Assembly (NCBI GenBank): GCA_029721515.1
Contig: CM056550.1
Location: 22,270,619-22,334,618, forward strand
DNA length: 64,000 bases
Direction of reading: 5' to 3'
From: Synanceia verrucosa
Lineage: Eukaryota > Chordata > Actinopteri > Perciformes > Synanceiidae
Shown: positions 60,501 through 64,000 of the stretch, piece by piece
How the letters are laid out: every line of letters starts with the position of its first letter
Position numbering within the stretch: position 1 is the first letter of the stretch
Position numbers and translations under genes: made by a program
The notes under the pieces: generated by a model
What the model saw: only the letters and a program-made list of their open reading frames with translations
The model's database searches: none
What the model was told of the DNA's origin: nothing

Positions 60501-63362
60501 ACGGGGGACCAGCGAGGATTTTTAAAGTTTGATTCAGCGGATGTTTCAACGGCCCATTCATTCCCATCAGACGTTAGAGAAATGTGTTGAAACAAGATGT
60601 TTCCGCTCAGCATCACATGTGCAGAGCCAAGCTGCAGAGGCTGAGTTTAGGCTGTAAAAAAATCTTTCATGTTTTGATGATTCAAGTCCTCTTGCAGCCT
60701 CGTTTCTGTATTAAGAACTGACTGCTCAAAGATGACAATCGCACCATTACATTATTATAAACCAAACATAAACATTCAAATATGAATAAATACACCTAAA
60801 GTGTTTTAAATCAGCACCACTAGAAGGAAACGCCTGATTAATTTTGATCTAAGAATTGGTTTTGAGCCTCATGGCAAGAGTCCTAAAATCAACATATGAG
60901 GCCCTGAATGTATTTTCTATTAGACATTTTTGTTCAGGCCAGATGTTGTGTTCCTCTTGTGGTTGATTGCATTCAGATGGTAATGATGATTTAGGGCTTT
61001 GCAACATGGCATGCACCCATCTATTTCTCTGTCCTGCTAACCTTGATCGTTTGCTGCTTAAAGGGCTCCATTCTGAAAGCCTTCAGACTTACAGTGTGTC
61101 TGATTCCAGGATCTGTACATCAACACATGTTTTATTGCTATATAGTGTTACTGTGAATACTACACTAACTGGCGGCTTGTTATTAATCAACTTTTATGCA
61201 GCAGTTTTACAGCAGGAATTAATTTGCCATCAAGCTATGTTTGCGTTATGCACCAAAACATAAATTGTCTCATGCATATGTGGATTTTGGATGCTGGTCC
61301 TCTTTATCTCTGGCTTCTCTACAAATCCTGTGTTCAAAGGTCTTTAGTGTCTCAGGCATACCAAGCTGCTGGAACAGTTACGCAATATAAAAGTTAGCTT
61401 ATATGTCCAAAATCACATGAAAAAATGTATTTTTCTTTCTTTGTGTCTGTTGGACTTCTGGGTGTTCATTTGTGGAGGCAGTCCTGGCTGTATGACAGCA
61501 ACATGTGCAGCATATGCCGCATGTAAAAACAGGCTGGTGCCCAAACGGAAATTCTTGCTCTGAAATTCTATCGCTGTGATCCGGATTTTAAGTCTGCAAA
61601 CAGCATCATCTGACCCAAAGAGCTGCTGGGCAGTGGGGATTTCACACATCAGCCTTGATTTTGCTCATTTGGCACTCACTAGTTGATATCCACTGTAGCG
61701 TGAAAGGATGAGCCAATCTCACACAAAGAGCTCTATTTAGTGAGTCTCTGCAATCACTTAAAGACAGGCATTTGTTCAAATGAGCTGCAAACTCCCTCTA
61801 GCACCAAATGAAACATTCTTAAGTGATGTGCAGCTTTCTCTTTTTTAACACTGAGCTTCTTTAAAATAAAAGAGTGCTTTGAAGAATACACACCTGCCAA
61901 ACCATTGCTGTGGCATCAGTGGGTGTTACTGGATAATTGCCATACTCAGGGAGTTAATTACGAGATGATTAGTCGTATTGATGATGGCTGCTAATTGCTA
62001 TCATCCCACACTCAGTAAAGATATGAACTATAGGACAATGCATTGTGGAGTACTTATAGTTTGCACTGGAAGGATGCCTGCACAGTATCAGTGGTATCAC
62101 TACTGACAGTGAGTAGCATGTGATTGTAAAGTCTGAGAAAATAACCCAGATAACTCAGCTCTGACCTGGAGAAATCAAAAAGCAGAATCCCTGCATTACA
62201 AACGTGGTGGTAGCATCATTTTATGGGAAATGTAGGATCCATTTTTTGACCCACGCTGCTGCTAGAATTTTTTTTTTTTTTTTTTTTTTAATGCATCTGT
62301 TCCACAACTTTATGGAAGAGCAAGTTGAAATTGCTGGAGTACTCCAAGGAAACTATGTTGTCCAAAAGAAGCCCACATCTTTTTATGATTTTTATCCAAT
62401 ACAGACTGGGATCAAACCCCCTCCCTCCCATTTGAAGCATGCATACCAGTGCTTCAGCATACAGTGGGTAGGTGATCAGTAATATGAGAACAATCATAAA
62501 TCCTTTCTGACACTGAACTATATTCCTTTGATCAAATTATATATCTTTTCCCAACACCTTTAAACATGTGTGACAGGCTTGCAGCTGTAATTTTTCTTTG
62601 CTTTCATGATATCACTTCAGTCATTTCAGCAATTTACTTGCATATTAAAGGTGCCATTAAATGGCTGTGATGGGTGTGCATTACATAAATACAAAAGAAG
62701 AAACTCTGTTAGTGCACAGGCATTAATCTATGAAAATTGACATTTTGAGATTCATAGCAGTCCGTCACACTGTTAAACTTCATTTCCTTCACATATAAGG
62801 CTCACTTTTGGAAAATGGAGCTTCCAAGTTGAGAGAAAAAGAGACTGAAGTGTGAACATGGCTTCATTCTTTATTTTGTCTTTATTTGGCTCCTCCAGGT
62901 GATCAAATTAGCTGGAAAGGAGACTTGCTTGATACGAACAAAACAACAGTTTCCTTTCTGAGTAACTGTTGTGTTTGGTTCGGAGGCAAAATGAGCCACT
63001 GATAATGGCTGCTATCATCACGATCACACTGCTTTAATTTGGCCATTTCACATCAACAAAATGAAACTGTTCATTGTTCACAATGTGTTGACTATTATTC
63101 TCAGTAAGAAACACAGGGAGCAGCTGCTGTGAGTTCACTGTGAATGATCTAAATTGCTCATTACTATTGAGTCAAGGAGTGAGAGTGGAGCAATGCAACA
63201 TGTGATACATAACATCACCATCACGAGCCAATTTGTCATTCTCATTACCCAGAATGCCCTCCCATGGGACTGGAGACATTGAAGATTGATGATTTCCAGC
63301 TTCATGCTTCAACTACGAAACGCTACGGCCTCGGAGCGCACAGAGGTCGCCTCAACATTCAG
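57286..63362 (+). CDS. cpxm2: Carboxypeptidase X (M14 family) member 2, 5' part only; gene continues past the right edge
   Basis: Three exons join in frame (57286-57571, 59447-59548, 63253-63362; intron phases 1,1, then 0 at the exit) to give the first 166 residues. Order: signal peptide (about 1-29), acidic GEDEDYYMQELLTREQY (human CPXM2 has EDPDYY...SRE here), a long lysine/serine-rich linker (about 70-129), then the start of the F5/8 type C discoidin domain with CPPMGLETLKIDDFQLHAST and RYGLGAHRGRLNIQ. These are closer to CPXM2 than to CPXM1 as I remember them. The family is secreted, binds matrix or membranes through the discoidin domain, and carries an M14 carboxypeptidase domain thought to be catalytically inactive in mammals. 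That domain is outside this window. Being next to chst15 on the same strand matches human 10q26. Confidence 0.9.
57572..59446 (+). other. cpxm2: cpxm2 intron 1
   Basis: Phase 1 intron of 1875 bp containing the repeat at 58618-58925. Confidence 0.82.
58618..58925 (-). repeat. Interspersed repeat in cpxm2 intron 1 (CAGTGGTGTCACTAGGCCC end)
   Basis: Read on the minus strand the right edge begins tcagtggtgtcactaggcccattttgggggggcttaagcccccttaa, typical of a dispersed repeat terminus. A second ttaagggggcttaag with nearby gccactgccatcaggcccac sits at 58622-58675, giving related words at both ends. It may be one repeat with internal duplication or two nested copies. Confidence 0.4.
59447..59548 (+). 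CDS. cpxm2: cpxm2 coding exon 2 (residues 96-130, basic linker)
   Basis: Acceptor atttccttcctttcttag ends at 59446 and donor GTGAGT starts at 59549; both introns are phase 1. It reads VKTANKKSEKNKKSALKTPNS and ends EGQYNSVRE, a lysine-rich linker like the one before the discoidin domain in CPXM2. Low complexity makes similarity weak, but phase compatibility on both sides and good splice sites support it. Confidence 0.82.
59549..63252 (+). other. cpxm2: cpxm2 intron 2
   Basis: Phase 1 intron of 3704 bp. Contains a 22-T run near 62.27 kb. No additional in-phase exon was seen, although a small alternative exon cannot be excluded. Confidence 0.8.
62269..62290. repeat. Poly(T) tract
   Basis: About 22 consecutive T residues in cpxm2 intron 2, followed by aatgcatctg. 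Confidence 0.95.
63253..63362 (+). CDS. cpxm2: cpxm2 coding exon 3 (residues 130-166, start of discoidin domain)
   Basis: Acceptor ttctcattacccag ends at 63252 and donor GTGAGA starts at 63363. It encodes CPPMGLETLKIDDFQLHAST, TKRYGLGAHRGRLNIQ, nearly identical to the vertebrate CPXM2 discoidin start. The first cysteine is expected to pair with one near the end of the discoidin domain, encoded beyond this window. The outgoing intron is phase 0. Confidence 0.95.
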
Positions 63363-64000
63363 GTGAGACAGGAATATGAACTGTTGGTAGCTGGGGCAAG
63401 CTTACCAGAAAAGTTGGGGCTCGCATTATACCCTGGGCAATATCACCTTTTCTTTGAAGCATAATTTTTTTCACCCCAAGCGGCAATACAAAGGAAATAT
63501 GATCCAAAGATAACATCTTTTAATTTCAGCATCAGTTTAAGTTCATATTCGTGCTGCATGGAAAGATGTTGGCTCCGATAAGCGACTCAGTTAAATGTGG
63601 ATCATAGTTTTAATACTCCAAAGTAATGGTGCTGCCATCAAACCAGGGGCACATCCCCAATCCCAACAGAGAGGATTGGCATCAGGAGAGGAGGTATTTC
63701 CTGTTAGTGCGAGCAGTGCTTTGAGGTATTAGCATGTGTACACTCTGCAGCGTATCCGATCTTCTGCACACATTAATGAGACATGCACACATGCTCTTAA
63801 TCCGCACAAGACAGCCAGGCATCATGTTTCAACAAAACAAAGGATTTGTTGTTTGGTGTGTGTGTAGAGGGGCAGAGATAACGACCAGAATCATCTGTAA
63901 ATCAGAAAAAACAACATAGAAAGCAGATGTTGCCTGTTGAACCGGGCCTGTAACCAGAGATCTTGGTTCATTTCCACTTTTGTAGCTGCTACAGTTTGTT
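63363..64000 (+). other. cpxm2: cpxm2 intron 3, 5' part
   Basis: Phase 0 intron starting GTGAGA. It runs off the window, and no exon is recognised in the remaining 638 bases. Confidence 0.85.

Noticed and set aside
1..64000. CRISPR arrays, operons, prophage or other prokaryotic systems
   Set aside because: No regularly spaced direct repeats, no ribosome-binding-site-led gene clusters, and spliced vertebrate genes throughout.

Overview
This is a window of vertebrate nuclear DNA, almost certainly from a ray-finned fish and probably a percomorph teleost. The evidence is long introns with GT..AG junctions, AT-rich intergenic DNA, many short interspersed repeats of kinds I recognise from teleost genomes, and two genes whose order and orientation match their vertebrate neighbours. 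Only about 2.1 kb of the 64 kb is protein-coding by my reading.

Genes. (1) chst15, carbohydrate sulfotransferase 15 (GalNAc4S-6ST), lies on the + strand. I resolve seven coding exons between 34724 and 47016. They join in frame at consensus GT/AG junctions and encode 530 residues, from an ATG to a TGA. A split 5' UTR is likely: an acceptor-like site lies at 34569, and a CpG-rich promoter-like block lies at about 15360-15930. (2) cpxm2, carboxypeptidase X member 2, also lies on the + strand. Its first three coding exons (57286-57571, 59447-59548, 63253-63362) encode the signal peptide, a basic linker and the start of the discoidin domain. The rest of the gene runs off the right edge. CHST15 followed by CPXM2 on one strand is also the human 10q26 arrangement, which supports both names.

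Layout. 1-15300: intergenic DNA with scattered repeats and no convincing gene. 15360-15930: CpG-rich block, the candidate chst15 promoter and first exon. 15930-34570: probable first intron of chst15, holding mobile-element debris that includes a RecQ-like helicase fragment. 34570-47300: chst15 coding exons and 3' UTR. 47300-57000: intergenic. 57000-64000: start of cpxm2.

Mobile elements. The best-supported family is a TTAA-flanked miniature element (about 360 bp, piggyBac-like) with three copies here, one complete with both TTAA duplications and terminal inverted repeats. A second family, hAT-like with TAGGGCTGCAA-type ends, has about five copies, one of them next to the exon 4 acceptor of chst15. 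Others are a pair of '...CGCCCCCTGCTGGCT...' repeats, a LINE-like 3' tail and TAACC-rich repeats.

How the genes relate. CHST15 is a Golgi enzyme that makes chondroitin sulfate E, and CPXM2 is a secreted discoidin/carboxypeptidase-like protein. Both bear on the extracellular matrix, but the sequence shows no shared regulation beyond adjacency. I found no new multi-gene system; the points worth a second look are repeat biology and exon-repeat proximity.
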